Shown here piece by piece: positions 20,901-27,756 of a stretch of DNA of 46,498 bases. The first letter of the stretch is position 1; every line of letters begins with the position of its first letter. A program made the translations under genes and the position numbers. The notes beneath the pieces are model-generated. The model worked only from the letters and a program-made list of their open reading frames with translations, did no database searches and was not told where the DNA came from. Source of the DNA: Desulfonauticus sp. 38_4375 (GTDB lineage: Bacteria > Desulfobacterota > Desulfovibrionia > Desulfovibrionales > Desulfonatronovibrionaceae); the NCBI GenBank assembly GCA_001507915.1, contig LGER01000008.1, positions 1 to 46,498 of the forward strand, in the 5' to 3' direction.

Positions 20901-21038
20901 TAGAGGCTGGCTAAAAAGAGAAGTGGAAGAAAGTACATATAAGCCAGCTGCAAAAAGCAGGGCTATTAAAAGGACAATGGTTATAAAAAGAAGCACAGAT
21001 CCTTGTTCTGATTTTAAACTTTTTTGCTTTTTTCTCAT
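17952..21038 (-). CDS. large PilX-like minor pilin protein with propeller-like repeats
   Basis: This 1028-residue protein begins with a basic segment and a pilin-like hydrophobic helix (about 13-38, GSVLLFITIVLLIALLFAAG), resembling PilX/MshP proteins; there is no GFTLLE leader. Residues about 360-690 hold six degenerate repeats of the form W-G-x-x-x-D-x-Y-x-V-G-D-x-G-T-I-L, expected to form a beta-propeller. Beta-rich regions on both sides (about 290-355 and 690-950) may be one LamG-like domain interrupted by the propeller. A perfect tandem repeat of WAGWPWNSW lies at about 488-505. The likely role is a surface-exposed pilus component, perhaps tip adhesin, like MshQ. It overlaps the upstream prepilin gene by four bases. 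The function is inferred from context. Confidence 0.75.
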   Translation of the reverse strand: MRKKQKSLKSEQGSVLLFITIVLLIALLFAAGLYVLSSTSLFSQPLSTLGERTTYLAEAGYRYAASEFLNEEDIVSKFNRLEELDKSSFQFQDGSSFTLHIYPYFLRVSSDYNEATTIILKAPGTLPTHLNFPAEGKLKIGSTTYSYTQGTKIDSSQVKVTLNQPITVSANAHAYFVFYPKYSQTLTTGSSLVLAGNDTLFSILPLRNGYIEINGENYFYHFKEEGSIVLTELRKEDGTNFNISIDEDTEVLLKTSAIIESEGIVGQSPLKVSRKVAYYIPITDELKIPGGGEEAVPLSNEPGGQDTFENLNNWDTGNNHANQYVDTNSKIGTNHGYFKNRMANFHDLPLVLDLNPVLMESGTQANLRAIWGNSFDNVYVVGDGGIILHYDGSSWNKMTSPVEKNLRDIYGFGSKGEEKIIAVGDEGTILKWEGNNWEKVLMKDGRTFSVSDLYAVWGTSWNHITTYGDYGTSPFKWYREAGNWYRKTWAGWPWNSWWAGWPWNSWYYERIYFSNGIQWRPYDITSWEDRHFRKSWEIESNGNTSIFICGQTTQGKAFIFREKPDQEAYFKTYKKISSFNSIWGSNLNDIYVVGSKGNIYHNNKQGEENSWNPQNSPTSNNLNGIWGQNCGNLVYSVGDKGTLIYKVEDSSWTSLDLNNITKENLNEVWSDEKVGIYAVGDKGTILFLGYVENPYKYFILPLKKLQELSNFWQNNNKLLTYTAQVKIGWGYKLKYAATGINFRWAETENLEYKDKYEGYGVSFMFYRPSSEECTNDYIPNSIKPFYKTDKEVANKLLLVLWKQEVKQGQIKRTWIAYKDLTEDVKILGDSWQYSGRLKDLTSLILRIEEKKINGQKVNEVKIFYGDASTNPRESHIADNLYDNTNRKAYNPTYSNTSPVPITWPLWDLSAWQESSDFFTLIRDVSVAANPQPATSAIHYWILNPEVSEATLLEDEATIRLTQFTSPEGDKFYNDTGQNAHSRPEIGLHAFGDIQSIDSNTFVSFSEFALSLGKSEAGIDQDAAFGTLY
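19521..19574 (-). repeat. perfect 27-bp tandem duplication
   Basis: Two identical 27-bp units (19521-19547 and 19548-19574) lie head to tail inside the PilX-like gene. Each encodes the nine residues WAGWPWNSW. The period keeps frame, so copy number could change by slippage without breaking the protein. Confidence 0.95.
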
Positions 21039-21529
21039 TTTTTCCTTGGTCCATTATAGGTATCGTTAAACCAGGGGTTAAGCCCAAAGTTAATGCTTAT
21101 TGGTGGAGAGGTATTGACGGTTAAAGAAATAAGTATGTTGCTTAACTCTTCTATCGAATCAGAAAGTTGCCAGCTATTTCCATCTACCTTTTCCAGCTGG
21201 AGCTTAAACGCACTTACTTTATCTAAAAGGGTATAACCATTTATCTTTAATTCATCTCCTACCAGCTTTAAGGTGGTATAGTCTTGATTATCTTTTTTAT
21301 AGGTAATGGACTGGCTGGTATATTTACTTACACTGTGGAGTTCTTTTAATTCTCTGGATATTCTCGAAAGAGCCACGCTTATTTTGAGATTGTATTCGCT
21401 ATATTGCTTGCTGGCAAGATAGCTATTTATTGCTTCCATCAGGCCAAAGGTAGAAAAAAGGGTAATTATACCCACAATAATAAGCACCAAAACCAGTTCT
21501 AAAAGAGTAAAGCCCTGTTTTTTGTTCAT
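21035..21529 (-). CDS. type IV prepilin-like protein (PilW/MshO-like position)
   Basis: This 164-residue prepilin has leader MNKKQ, a cleavage site G|FTLLELVLVLIIVGI with the conserved Glu at +5, and a hydrophobic alpha-1 helix. It should be cut and N-methylated by PilD. The globular part (about 50-164) is beta-rich, with no Cys. It starts inside the end of the preceding prepilin gene (four-base overlap) and overlaps the PilX-like gene by four bases, so the cluster is translationally coupled. Position suggests a MshO- or PilW-like minor pilin. Confidence 0.85.
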   Translation of the reverse strand: MNKKQGFTLLELVLVLIIVGIITLFSTFGLMEAINSYLASKQYSEYNLKISVALSRISRELKELHSVSKYTSQSITYKKDNQDYTTLKLVGDELKINGYTLLDKVSAFKLQLEKVDGNSWQLSDSIEELSNILISLTVNTSPPISINFGLNPWFNDTYNGPRKK

Positions 21530-21954
21530 CTGGTAAACAAGTTAAAAATGGTTATTTTATCATTACTTAAACTAACTTTTAAAAACCTTTTTTTATTTTG
21601 CGTATCAGAAGTTTCTTTATGTTCAGCATTAAAGTCAATAAATTCTGTTTGTACTTTCAGGTTGGGGTCAATGGCCTTTACTCTGGCAGGAATTTCCTGG
21701 GCAAAGCTCTCTAAGTCGGTTAAGGCGTTTTCCTGGATAAGCCAGCGGTAATAACCATTTATTTCTTCCATTGCCTGTACCAACCTGGAATTTTTTTGTA
21801 AGAAAAGTAATGGCTCGACGCTATTTAAAGGATGAGTACGGGTCAGGGTGTAAATGGTGGCTACTAAAATACCTCCTACTACCAGGGTAATTATGAGTTC
21901 TAAAAGGGAGAATCCCTGCTTTTTAGGGAATAAAACCTGTTTCTCTGGTAACAT
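21526..21954 (-). CDS. type IV prepilin-like protein (MshD/PilV-like position)
   Basis: This 142-residue prepilin has a leader ending PKKQG before FSLLELIITLVVGGILVATI. The ATG at 21954 gives a 14-residue leader and lies inside the upstream prepilin gene (32-base overlap). The mature part is short and charged, with no Cys. It is probably a minor pilin needed to start assembly; the assignment to MshD rests on gene order and the leader motif only. Confidence 0.82.
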   Translation of the reverse strand: MLPEKQVLFPKKQGFSLLELIITLVVGGILVATIYTLTRTHPLNSVEPLLFLQKNSRLVQAMEEINGYYRWLIQENALTDLESFAQEIPARVKAIDPNLKVQTEFIDFNAEHKETSDTQNKKRFLKVSLSNDKITIFNLFTR

Positions 21955-22372
21955 AGAGAGTTTGTCCCTGCCCTAAGTTTAAGTTTCCCTCTAAATGAGT
22001 ACTGAGTAAAAGGTCTTGAAAGGGCCTTCCCCAGTTGTCATATACTATTTGTAAGTTTTGTTGCAAAAAGGAAACTTCTACTTCCTTATTGTTTTCGCCA
22101 GGCAGCAGTAATTGGTCCTCAGGGTCTATTTTTTGATTGGCATTAAAGTCACAAAAAAAGAAGTATTTTTTATTTTCAAATCTTATCCCGCAAAGATAGT
22201 CTGAGTTAAGACTTTTTAATTGAGCGTAGCGCAGATGGTTTTTTATTTCTTCCAGGGTAACCTCTTGTTCTGGAGAAAAGGTTACCCTGGAAAGGACTAT
22301 GCCCATTAAAACACCCATTATAACCAAAACAGCCAGAATCTCTAGCAAACTAAAGCCAGTTTTAGAGGCCAT
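21923..22372 (-). CDS. GspH/FimT-like minor prepilin
   Basis: This 149-residue prepilin has a very short leader (MASKTG) before FSLLEILAVLVIMGVLMGIV. The C-terminal part includes FCDFNANQKIDPEDQLLLPG, a D-x-N-x-x-x-x-D pattern common in GspH/FimT-type minor pilins, followed by the usual strand-rich region. It starts nine bases after the major pilin stop. The order after the pilin matches mshC in MSHA clusters. A type II secretion pseudopilin is an alternative, but no GspE/F or other secretion gene is present. Confidence 0.83.
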   Translation of the reverse strand: MASKTGFSLLEILAVLVIMGVLMGIVLSRVTFSPEQEVTLEEIKNHLRYAQLKSLNSDYLCGIRFENKKYFFFCDFNANQKIDPEDQLLLPGENNKEVEVSFLQQNLQIVYDNWGRPFQDLLLSTHLEGNLNLGQGQTLYVTRETGFIP

Positions 22373-22381
22373 AAAAGTTGG

Positions 22382-22780
22382 TTAGGAGTTTGGATTGGTA
22401 AAGTTGCCGGTGATATTTTCCCCATCTGGAGTTGTTACAGTAATAGTTATAACATTGCTTGATCCTCCACCACTACATGCAGCTGTATATCCATCATAAC
22501 CATCTAAAGATACTAAATCATCACAAGTATTGTCAGCTGGTAATGCATTCCAGCTTGCATTTGTATCTCCATTGTTTTTCAATAACTCTTCTGCATATTT
22601 CATGCTTAAGGCGGATTGGATAGAGGCGATTAAACCACTTGCAGCTTTTTTTCTGGCTTCTTTTTGTAGGCTTACAAACTTGGGTACAGCCACTGCAGCC
22701 AGGATTCCCAGGATTACCAGTACAGCAATGATTTCAATGAGGGTAAAACCCTTTTGCCTGTTGTTTTGATTTTGAGACAT
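22382..22780 (-). CDS. major type IV pilin-like prepilin (MshA-like)
   Basis: This 132-residue prepilin has leader MSQNQNNRQKG, then FTLIEIIAVLVILGILAAVA with Glu at +5 and VPKF, followed by LQKEARKKAASGLIASIQSA, which resembles the MshA family. Two cysteines (TCDDLV and AACSGG) could form the C-terminal disulfide loop. The ATG at 22780 is chosen over one 21 codons upstream because AGGAGG sits at the right distance and the leader is normal. As the first gene of the cluster, downstream of a sigma-54-like promoter, it is the likely main pilus subunit. Confidence 0.88.
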   Translation of the reverse strand: MSQNQNNRQKGFTLIEIIAVLVILGILAAVAVPKFVSLQKEARKKAASGLIASIQSALSMKYAEELLKNNGDTNASWNALPADNTCDDLVSLDGYDGYTAACSGGGSSNVITITVTTPDGENITGNFTNPNS

Positions 22781-22819
22781 TATAAAACCTCCTAGATTAA
22801 AATTTTCTAAAAAACTTCT

Positions 22820-22835
22820 AGCAAATTTTATTCCA
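22820..22835 (-). promoter_or_regulatory. candidate sigma-54 promoter of the pilin operon
   Basis: On the minus strand TGGAATAAAATTTGCT matches the -24/-12 layout (TGG, then TTGC starting 11 bases after the first T), with GG at 22834-22833 and GC at 22822-22821. The middle of the -24 element is AAT instead of CAC. The predicted start near 22809 leaves about 29 bases to the pilin ATG, including AGGAGG. Sigma-54 control of pilin genes is known in several bacteria; here it is an inference. Confidence 0.45.
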
Positions 22836-22907
22836 GATGACAAGATGAATAAAAGGAGTGTTAATCTTTAGGTTCTGGCAGAAAACTTTGAACTTTTTAC
22901 CAGGGTT

Positions 22908-22950
22908 TTCTACAAAAAATTGAGATTAAAAAGTCTATTCTACAAAAAAT
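22908..22950 (-). promoter_or_regulatory. paired 13-bp direct repeats upstream of the pilin promoter
   Basis: TTCTACAAAAAAT occurs at 22908-22920 and again at 22938-22950, exactly 30 bp apart, about three helical turns. The pair sits roughly 75-115 bp upstream of the candidate -24 element, where sigma-54 activators usually bind. It lies in the only non-coding space between the pilin and the ABC permease gene. Confidence 0.5.
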
Positions 22951-22955
22951 GAAGA

Positions 22956-23828
22956 CTAGTTTTGCCTTAGTTCCAGCTTGCCTAGTATCCAGGAAAGGGA
23001 ATAGGTGAGCAAAAAGTAGAGCAGGGTAATGGTAATCCAGATTTCAAAGGTCTTGTAGGTGGAGCTCATAAGTTCCATGCCCTGAAAGGTAAGTTCCTGA
23101 ATGGAAATAACTGAGACTATGGAAGAGTCCTTGATTATGGAGATAAATTGACCAGCTAAAGGAGGCAAGATTTTGGAAAAGGCCTGGGGAAAAATGACCA
23201 TTCTTAATTGCTGGCTATAGGAAAAGCCCAGACTGGCTGCAGCTTCCCACTGTCCTTTGGGGATGGAATTTAAACCACCTTTGACTATCTCGGCAATATA
23301 AGCGCCTTCGTAAATGGACATGGCTAAAAGGGCAGATAAAAAAGAGGTGATTTGTTCTGGGGGTACGAACAGAAAGTTAAGTATTTTTTGGGTGCTGGGA
23401 GAAAGCTTTAAGATGGTGTTTTCCAGGGAAAAGAGAGGAAAAATCTGGTCTCCAATAAAAAAGTAAAAAATAAACAGCACCACTAAGGGCGGAAGGTTGC
23501 GAATACTTTGGACATAAAAAGTAGAGAGGCTTTTTTTTAAAAAACTGGGGCTTATGCGCATAAGCCCCAGCACGCTTCCCATAAGAGTTGCCAGCAAAGT
23601 GGTAAACAGGCTTAACTTAATGGTGGTAAAAAAGCCCTGTAAGAGGTAGTTGCTCTGGATTTTGCCTGTAGCAGGGTCAATAAAGAATAAGTAATGAAAA
23701 ATGAACTGCCAATCCCAGTTGTAGTTGAGGTTGTTTTTTACCTTTAAAAAAATATATACCCCTAAAAGGCCAAGTCCTGTAAGCAGGAAGAGGTCTAAAA
23801 GGGTAAATTTTATTTTTTTCTTTAGCAT
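22956..23828 (-). CDS. polar amino acid ABC transporter permease
   Basis: This 290-residue inner-membrane protein of the HisM/GlnP family has about five to six membrane segments. The EAA loop is visible around YEGAYIAEIVKGGLNSIPKG and QWEAAASLGFS, which contacts the ATPase. It is the second permease of the set and probably pairs with the product of 24678-25505 as a heterodimer. It follows the substrate-binding protein gene by 25 bases. No ATP-binding subunit is in the window. Confidence 0.92.
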   Translation of the reverse strand: MLKKKIKFTLLDLFLLTGLGLLGVYIFLKVKNNLNYNWDWQFIFHYLFFIDPATGKIQSNYLLQGFFTTIKLSLFTTLLATLMGSVLGLMRISPSFLKKSLSTFYVQSIRNLPPLVVLFIFYFFIGDQIFPLFSLENTILKLSPSTQKILNFLFVPPEQITSFLSALLAMSIYEGAYIAEIVKGGLNSIPKGQWEAAASLGFSYSQQLRMVIFPQAFSKILPPLAGQFISIIKDSSIVSVISIQELTFQGMELMSSTYKTFEIWITITLLYFLLTYSLSWILGKLELRQN

Positions 23829-23853
23829 CTCTTAAGGTTGAGATAACTTTAAA

Positions 23854-24675
23854 CTACTTTAAAAGGTGTTCCCAGTTTTTGGTTTCAAACCAGTAGTGGT
23901 GTTTTTCTCGGAGCCAGCCTTCTGCTTCCACCACCCTAATCCAGCTATTTAAATAGTTTAAAAAGTCAGGGTCTCCTTTACGAATGGCAAAGCCAATGGG
24001 TTCTTTAGTAAAAGTGCCAGAGATGGGCAAAAACAACTGCTCTGGATATTCCAGGGCCTTAAAGGCAGGCAGAGGAGCAGAGGCTACTACTGCGTGCACT
24101 CTTCCATTTAAAAGTTCTTGAATGGCCTGGGCTTCGTCGTCAAAAAGCTTTAATTGGGCCCGGGGAAAATACTTTTCTGCTGCCTTGGCTGCAGTAGTGC
24201 CCAATCTGGCTGCAATAAGTACTTCTGATTTATTAAAGTCTTCTAGCCGGGAAAAGCCTTGGGCCAGCTTTTTGTTGGCCACCAGAGACATACCTGAATA
24301 ATCATAGGGAATAGAAAAGTTTACCTTCAGGTTGCGGTCAGGTCTTATGCTCATCCCTCCAATAATAATGTCAAACTTACCTGTAAGTAAGGCCGGGATA
24401 ATGCCTGACCATTTGGTAGGCACAAACTGTACCTTTACTCCCATGTCCCTGGCCAGGCGCTTGGCCACATCTATTTCAAAGCCAATTAATTGACCCTCTT
24501 TGTCTTTCATGGCCCAGGGCACAAAGGTGGACATACCCACTTTAAGCACGCCTCTTTTTAAAATGGTTTCCAGAGTACTTTCTTCCACCAGCTTTTCCCT
24601 TACTTCCTTGGCCCAGGTAAGAGAGGAAAAAAGCAAAAACATACTTAAAAAGAGAACTAAAATTTTCTTAAACAT
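23854..24675 (-). CDS. polar amino acid ABC transporter substrate-binding protein
   Basis: This 273-residue periplasmic solute-binding protein of family 3 has a signal peptide (MFKKILVLFLSMFLLFSSLTWA, cut near residue 22) and the hallmark lobe motifs RGVLKVGMS, GFEIDVAKRLARDMG, and GKFDIIIGGMSIRPDR. No lipobox Cys was seen, so it is probably soluble. The ligand cannot be told from sequence. It lies between the two permease genes, two bases after the first one, with a GGAGG site. Confidence 0.92.
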   Translation of the reverse strand: MFKKILVLFLSMFLLFSSLTWAKEVREKLVEESTLETILKRGVLKVGMSTFVPWAMKDKEGQLIGFEIDVAKRLARDMGVKVQFVPTKWSGIIPALLTGKFDIIIGGMSIRPDRNLKVNFSIPYDYSGMSLVANKKLAQGFSRLEDFNKSEVLIAARLGTTAAKAAEKYFPRAQLKLFDDEAQAIQELLNGRVHAVVASAPLPAFKALEYPEQLFLPISGTFTKEPIGFAIRKGDPDFLNYLNSWIRVVEAEGWLREKHHYWFETKNWEHLLK

Positions 24676-24677
24676 CT

Positions 24678-25505
24678 TTACCTCCTGTCTAAGCTAAGTT
24701 TAAATTTAGTTTGTTTTTTTTCCAGGATGTGCACTACAAAAACAATAGCCAGGGCCAAAGTTAAATATATCCCGGCTATAGTAAACCAGACTTCAAAGGT
24801 CAAAAAGGTGTTGGAAACAACTACCTGCCCCTGCATGGTTAAATCATAAAGGGCAATCACGCTTACCAAGGAAGAATCCTTTAAAAGGGAAACTATTTGA
24901 CTGGTAAGAGGTGGGATTAGAAGCAAAAGACTTTGGGGAAAAATAACATAAAGATAGGCTTGCCTGGTATTGAGCCCGGTGCTTAAGGCGGCTTCCCATT
25001 GTTCTTTGGGGACAGACAAAATGGCAGCCCTAATAATTTCTGAGGCATAAGCTCCTTCAAAAAGGCTTAAAGAAAGCACTGCTACTGTAAAGGCTGAAAG
25101 TTCAAAAATAGGAGCCAGGACAAAGTAATTAAAAAGTATTTGAATAAGTAAAGGAGTATTGCGAATACTCTCCAGGTACACTTTGGCAATAAAATTGGCT
25201 GTAAAGGAGGAAGAAAGGCGTAAAAAAGCAGTACAAAAACCAAAGAAAAGGGTAAAAATAATACTGAGCAAGGTAATCTTTAAAGTAACTACCAGCCCCT
25301 TTAGAAAAGGGCCGGGAATAAAATCGCCAGCTTCAAAAGTTCCAAAGAACTGAGGAATTCTATACCACTGCCAGTGATAAGTGAGATTGTTTAAACTAAA
25401 GTAAGCTAATAAAAAAAATAAACCTAAAAATAAAAAGAGTTTGACCAGCTCTATAGGTTTTAAAAATAGATTTCCTTTGTTTTTATGATTAAATTTTAAA
25501 ACCAT
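24678..25505 (-). CDS. polar amino acid ABC transporter permease
   Basis: This 275-residue HisM/GlnP-type permease has an N-terminal membrane helix (about 16-32), a long loop, then the core transmembrane domain with the EAA signature FEGAYASEIIRAAILSVPKE and QWEAALSTGLN. It is first in the permease-binding protein-permease unit. The start ATG at 25505 is the only good candidate. The two permeases are clearly paralogous in the EAA region. Confidence 0.92.
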   Translation of the reverse strand: MVLKFNHKNKGNLFLKPIELVKLFLFLGLFFLLAYFSLNNLTYHWQWYRIPQFFGTFEAGDFIPGPFLKGLVVTLKITLLSIIFTLFFGFCTAFLRLSSSFTANFIAKVYLESIRNTPLLIQILFNYFVLAPIFELSAFTVAVLSLSLFEGAYASEIIRAAILSVPKEQWEAALSTGLNTRQAYLYVIFPQSLLLLIPPLTSQIVSLLKDSSLVSVIALYDLTMQGQVVVSNTFLTFEVWFTIAGIYLTLALAIVFVVHILEKKQTKFKLSLDRR

Positions 25506-25546
25506 GTGTTTTAGGTTAATAGAAAAGTCAGGAAAAAGTAAAGAAA

Positions 25547-25577
25547 AGGGTTTCTCTAAAATAGATAGAGAAACCCT
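25547..25577 (-). terminator. intrinsic terminator after tatA
   Basis: A 12-bp perfect stem, AGGGTTTCTCTA (25547-25558) and TAGAGAAACCCT (25566-25577), has a seven-base loop. Read on the minus strand it is followed by TTTTCTTTACTTTTT. It ends the tatA transcript before the ABC operon. Confidence 0.8.
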
Positions 25578-25600
25578 AATTGGTCAATAAGAGGGATATA

Positions 25601-25813
25601 TTATTTACTACTTTCTTTTTCTTTGCTTTCACTAGGGCTTACTTTTTCTTTTTCTGGAGAAACTTCAATTTCATCTGGCTCAGAAGTGGCCTTTTTAAAG
25701 TTTTTGATAGCCTTACCCATACCCGCGCCTATTTCAGGTAGTTTATTCGCTCCAAAGATAATGAGCACGATGACCAAAATAATAATAAGTTCTGGGATGC
25801 CTATACCAAACAT
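25601..25813 (-). CDS. tatA: Sec-independent protein translocase TatA
   Basis: This 70-residue protein has the TatA/E layout: a short N-terminal periplasmic part (MFGIGIPE), one membrane helix ([19 protein letters not shown] with the FGxxKLPE hinge), an amphipathic helix ([14 protein letters not shown]), and a charged tail rich in Glu, Ser and Lys. It forms the Tat pore for folded, often cofactor-bearing proteins such as hydrogenases. The ATG at 25813, after AAGGAGG, is preferred to one 31 codons upstream. TatB and TatC are not seen here; it appears monocistronic. Confidence 0.93.
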   Translation of the reverse strand: MFGIGIPELIIILVIVLIIFGANKLPEIGAGMGKAIKNFKKATSEPDEIEVSPEKEKVSPSESKEKESSK

Positions 25814-26042
25814 ATTTTCCTCCTTGGATTGTAAGCCATTTAGAACTGGATGTATACACCTAGCCCAAGACCTGGTCAAGCAAAGGATTTTAATTGCTTG
25901 CTTCATTTTTAACTAGTTGTCCTGGTTGGCAAGTGTTTAAGCTATTTTTAGTATTTTTTTTGCCCTATTTTTTTAAAGAACGGTAAGGTAATAAGAAAGG
26001 TGATAGAGGTTATAGAGGTTTTCAGGATGAATTATGCTAATA

Positions 26043-26071
26043 TTGACTCTTTGCTAAGTAAAGTTTATGTT
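26043..26071 (+). promoter_or_regulatory. sigma-70 promoter of the vapBC-like operon
   Basis: TTGACT (26043-26048) and TATGTT (26066-26071) are 17 bases apart, ending 31 bases before the antitoxin ATG. This is one of the best housekeeping-type promoters in the window. A tandem 9-bp repeat ATAGAGGTT (26003-26011 and 26012-26020) lies just upstream. Confidence 0.6.
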
Positions 26072-26082
26072 TTTAAGTAAAG
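26055..26082 (+). promoter_or_regulatory. candidate antitoxin operator repeats
   Basis: TAAGTAAAG occurs at 26055-26063 and 26074-26082, 19 bp apart, with the first copy inside the promoter spacer and the second just after the -10 element. Binding there would block RNA polymerase, as expected for autoregulation by an AbrB-type antitoxin and toxin complex. The second copy extends to AAAGCA. Confidence 0.4.
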
Positions 26083-26102
26083 CATAGTAATGGAGGCTTG
26101 GT

Positions 26103-26336
26103 ATGAACATAGAAGTAATTGGTAAAATAAGTAGTAAAGGTCAAGTAACAATTCCTAAAAAAATAAGGGACTTACTTGGCACTGATATTATAAAGTTTAA
26201 AGTTGAAGATAATGTAATCAAGATTGAACCTATCGAGGATGTGGCGGGGTCACTTTCTAAATATGCTAAAAAGGGGGTATCTTTTGAACAGGAAAGACAA
26301 ATTTCCTGGGAAAAAAGAGGAGAAAAGTATATATGA
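26103..26336 (+). CDS. AbrB/MazE-type antitoxin (VapB-like)
   Basis: This 77-residue protein has an N-terminal SpoVT-AbrB swapped-hairpin DNA-binding domain (GKISSKGQVTIPKKIRDLLG) and a charged C-terminal tail (about 50-77) that would bind and block the toxin. It starts after TGGAGG, and its stop overlaps the toxin ATG by four bases. Antitoxins of this kind repress their own operon together with the toxin. The pair is a compact module unlike its neighbours and could have been acquired horizontally. Confidence 0.9.
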   Translation: MNIEVIGKISSKGQVTIPKKIRDLLGTDIIKFKVEDNVIKIEPIEDVAGSLSKYAKKGVSFEQERQISWEKRGEKYI

Positions 26337-26728
26337 GCAAAGTTGTTTTTCTTGATACCAATGTTATTTTAAGGTATTTACTAAAAGATAAACCTGAACA
26401 ATTCCATAAGCTTAAAGAAACTTTTTCGTTATTAAAAACAGGAAAGGTTAGTGGATACATTTTGTCAGAAGTTTTGCTGGAAGCTTACTATGTATTGGTT
26501 AATTTTTACAAGGTACCCAAAAAAGAAGCATTGATTAGCTTAAAGAAATTATTACTGTATAAGGGGCTTATTGGTAAAGAAAAGGAAATATTGTTAAATT
26601 CAATTGATTATGTTTTAAATAATTCTGGGGTAAGCTTGCTTGATTGGGTTTTGTGCTTGAAGTCTAAGCAAAAGAAGGGAATAATTTTGACATTTGATAG
26701 AAAACTGGAAAGATATTGTGAAAAATAA
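26333..26728 (+). CDS. PIN-domain ribonuclease toxin (VapC-like)
   Basis: This 131-residue PIN-domain protein has conserved acidic residues: D8 in FLDTNVILRYLL, Glu in LSEVLLEAYYVL, Asp in SLLDWVLCLKS and the final Asp in LTFDRKLER, expected to bind Mg2+ or Mn2+. VapC toxins cleave tRNA or rRNA when freed from antitoxin; the target here is unknown. It is translationally coupled to the antitoxin by a four-base overlap. A weak hairpin (26741-26763) follows. Confidence 0.9.
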   Translation: MSKVVFLDTNVILRYLLKDKPEQFHKLKETFSLLKTGKVSGYILSEVLLEAYYVLVNFYKVPKKEALISLKKLLLYKGLIGKEKEILLNSIDYVLNNSGVSLLDWVLCLKSKQKKGIILTFDRKLERYCEK

Positions 26729-26875
26729 AGTTTAAAGAAAACAAAAGATGTTATCTTCTTTGTGGTAAGTTTTATTTTTAAGAAGGTACTGACAAGTTAT
26801 CTCTAAATTTTTGTAATTAAGTAGTTAAAAGAAAAAATAGAAGAAAAGTAAAATACACCAAAGAGGTGATTGGCG

Positions 26876-26953
26876 GTGAAGAATATAAATTTAAAGCCAG
26901 GTAAATGCTTGGAGGTATCAGAGCTAAAAGATAGGCATTTTTCCATTAACTAA
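26876..26953 (+). CDS. possible 25-codon small ORF in the vapC-rpsF gap
   Basis: The gap from 26729 to 27156 holds no long gene. A GTG at 26876, seven bases after GAGGTG, opens a 25-codon frame (VKNINLKPGKCLEVSELKDR...) ending with TAA at 26951. I do not recognise it. It might be a small protein, a gene remnant or chance; the ribosome site is the only positive sign. The rest of the gap carries the rpsF promoter and leader, and a weak hairpin after vapC. Confidence 0.2.
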   Translation: MKNINLKPGKCLEVSELKDRHFSIN

Positions 26954-27062
26954 AAAATTTCAAAAATAGGTCAAGAGGATACTAATGATAGGAAAGTTAG
27001 CTACCTTCACTCAAAAAAATCTTTTTTGTCTTTTAAGGAAAAATTAAGGGAAAAGGAGTTGC

Positions 27063-27091
27063 TTGACAGAGCAAAATTTTCTTTCTAAGTA
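27063..27091 (+). promoter_or_regulatory. candidate promoter of rpsF operon
   Basis: A perfect -35 TTGACA (27063-27068) lies 17 bases before TAAGTA (27086-27091), a poor -10 match. This would give a leader of about 60 bases before rpsF. The location before a highly expressed ribosomal operon makes it plausible. Confidence 0.4.
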
Positions 27092-27101
27092 GTTTTGTTT
27101 C

Positions 27102-27127
27102 CTTGCTCCACCTGTTTTTAGAGCAGG
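27102..27127 (+). promoter_or_regulatory. hairpin in the rpsF leader
   Basis: CTTGCTC (27102-27108) pairs with GAGCAGG (27121-27127), one G-U pair, around a 12-base loop containing ACC. The rpsF operon of many bacteria has a leader bound by the S6:S18 dimer. I cannot confirm the known motif here, only that a stable stem sits between the promoter and the AAGGAGG site. Confidence 0.3.
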
Positions 27128-27156
27128 CAGGGGCCAAAAGTCCAAAAGGAGGTTGT

Positions 27157-27480
27157 ATGTTGAGAAAGTATGAGACTTTGATTTTGCTCAGTCCAGAGCT
27201 TTCTGCAGAAGAAAAGCAGGGGTTGGTGGACAAAATCGCTGAAATCATCAAAAGAGATGGTGGAGAATTGGCTTTGGTAGATGATTGGGGGATGAGAGAG
27301 CTTGCTTATCCTGTAAAAAAGCAAACCAGAGGATATTATGTACGTTTGGAATATGGTCTTCCCCCTCAACATGTTGCAGAGCTGGAAAGGAACTTGCGTT
27401 TAATGGAAGATGTTTTCAGGTTTGTAACTGTTAAATTGGAGGATGTTTTTGAGGCCAAGAAGGAGGAAGTAAATGAGTAA
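27157..27480 (+). CDS. rpsF: 30S ribosomal protein S6
   Basis: This 107-residue protein matches bS6: it opens [16 protein letters not shown] and contains [20 protein letters not shown] and [14 protein letters not shown]. It binds S18 in the platform of the small subunit. The ATG at 27157 follows AAGGAGG and gives the normal N-terminus; an in-frame ATG 18 codons upstream is rejected. It overlaps rpsR by eight bases, the usual S6-S18 coupling. Confidence 0.97.
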   Translation: MLRKYETLILLSPELSAEEKQGLVDKIAEIIKRDGGELALVDDWGMRELAYPVKKQTRGYYVRLEYGLPPQHVAELERNLRLMEDVFRFVTVKLEDVFEAKKEEVNE

Positions 27481-27745
27481 TAATAGAGTGCGTAAATTTA
27501 TCCCCCGTAAGAAATACTGCCGTTTTTGTGCAGATGAGACTTTGGTCCTGGATTATAAGCGTCCTGATATTTTGCAACAATTTGTAACTGAAAGAGGCAA
27601 GATTATTGGCCGCAGAATTACTGGTACCTGCGCCAAACACCAAAGAGCCTTAACCAGAGCAATTAAAAGAGCTAGGCAGATGGCTTTGATGTATTACACT
27701 ACTGTTCACAGCACTGAAGTGAAAAAGAAGACCATGAGTATTTAA
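27473..27745 (+). CDS. rpsR: 30S ribosomal protein S18
   Basis: This 90-residue bS18 has [11 protein letters not shown] near the N-terminus, then the conserved core [27 protein letters not shown] and [20 protein letters not shown]. The CRFC cysteine pair is a partial form of the zinc-type motif seen in some S18 proteins. It overlaps rpsF by eight bases and precedes rplI by 11. Confidence 0.97.
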   Translation: MSNNRVRKFIPRKKYCRFCADETLVLDYKRPDILQQFVTERGKIIGRRITGTCAKHQRALTRAIKRARQMALMYYTTVHSTEVKKKTMSI

Positions 27746-27756
27746 GGAGAGGAACC

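Noticed and set aside
26729-27156. Second toxin-antitoxin gene or remnant after vapC
   Set aside because: Only a 25-codon frame with a ribosome site is present and it matches no antitoxin pattern I know; it is listed at low confidence only.
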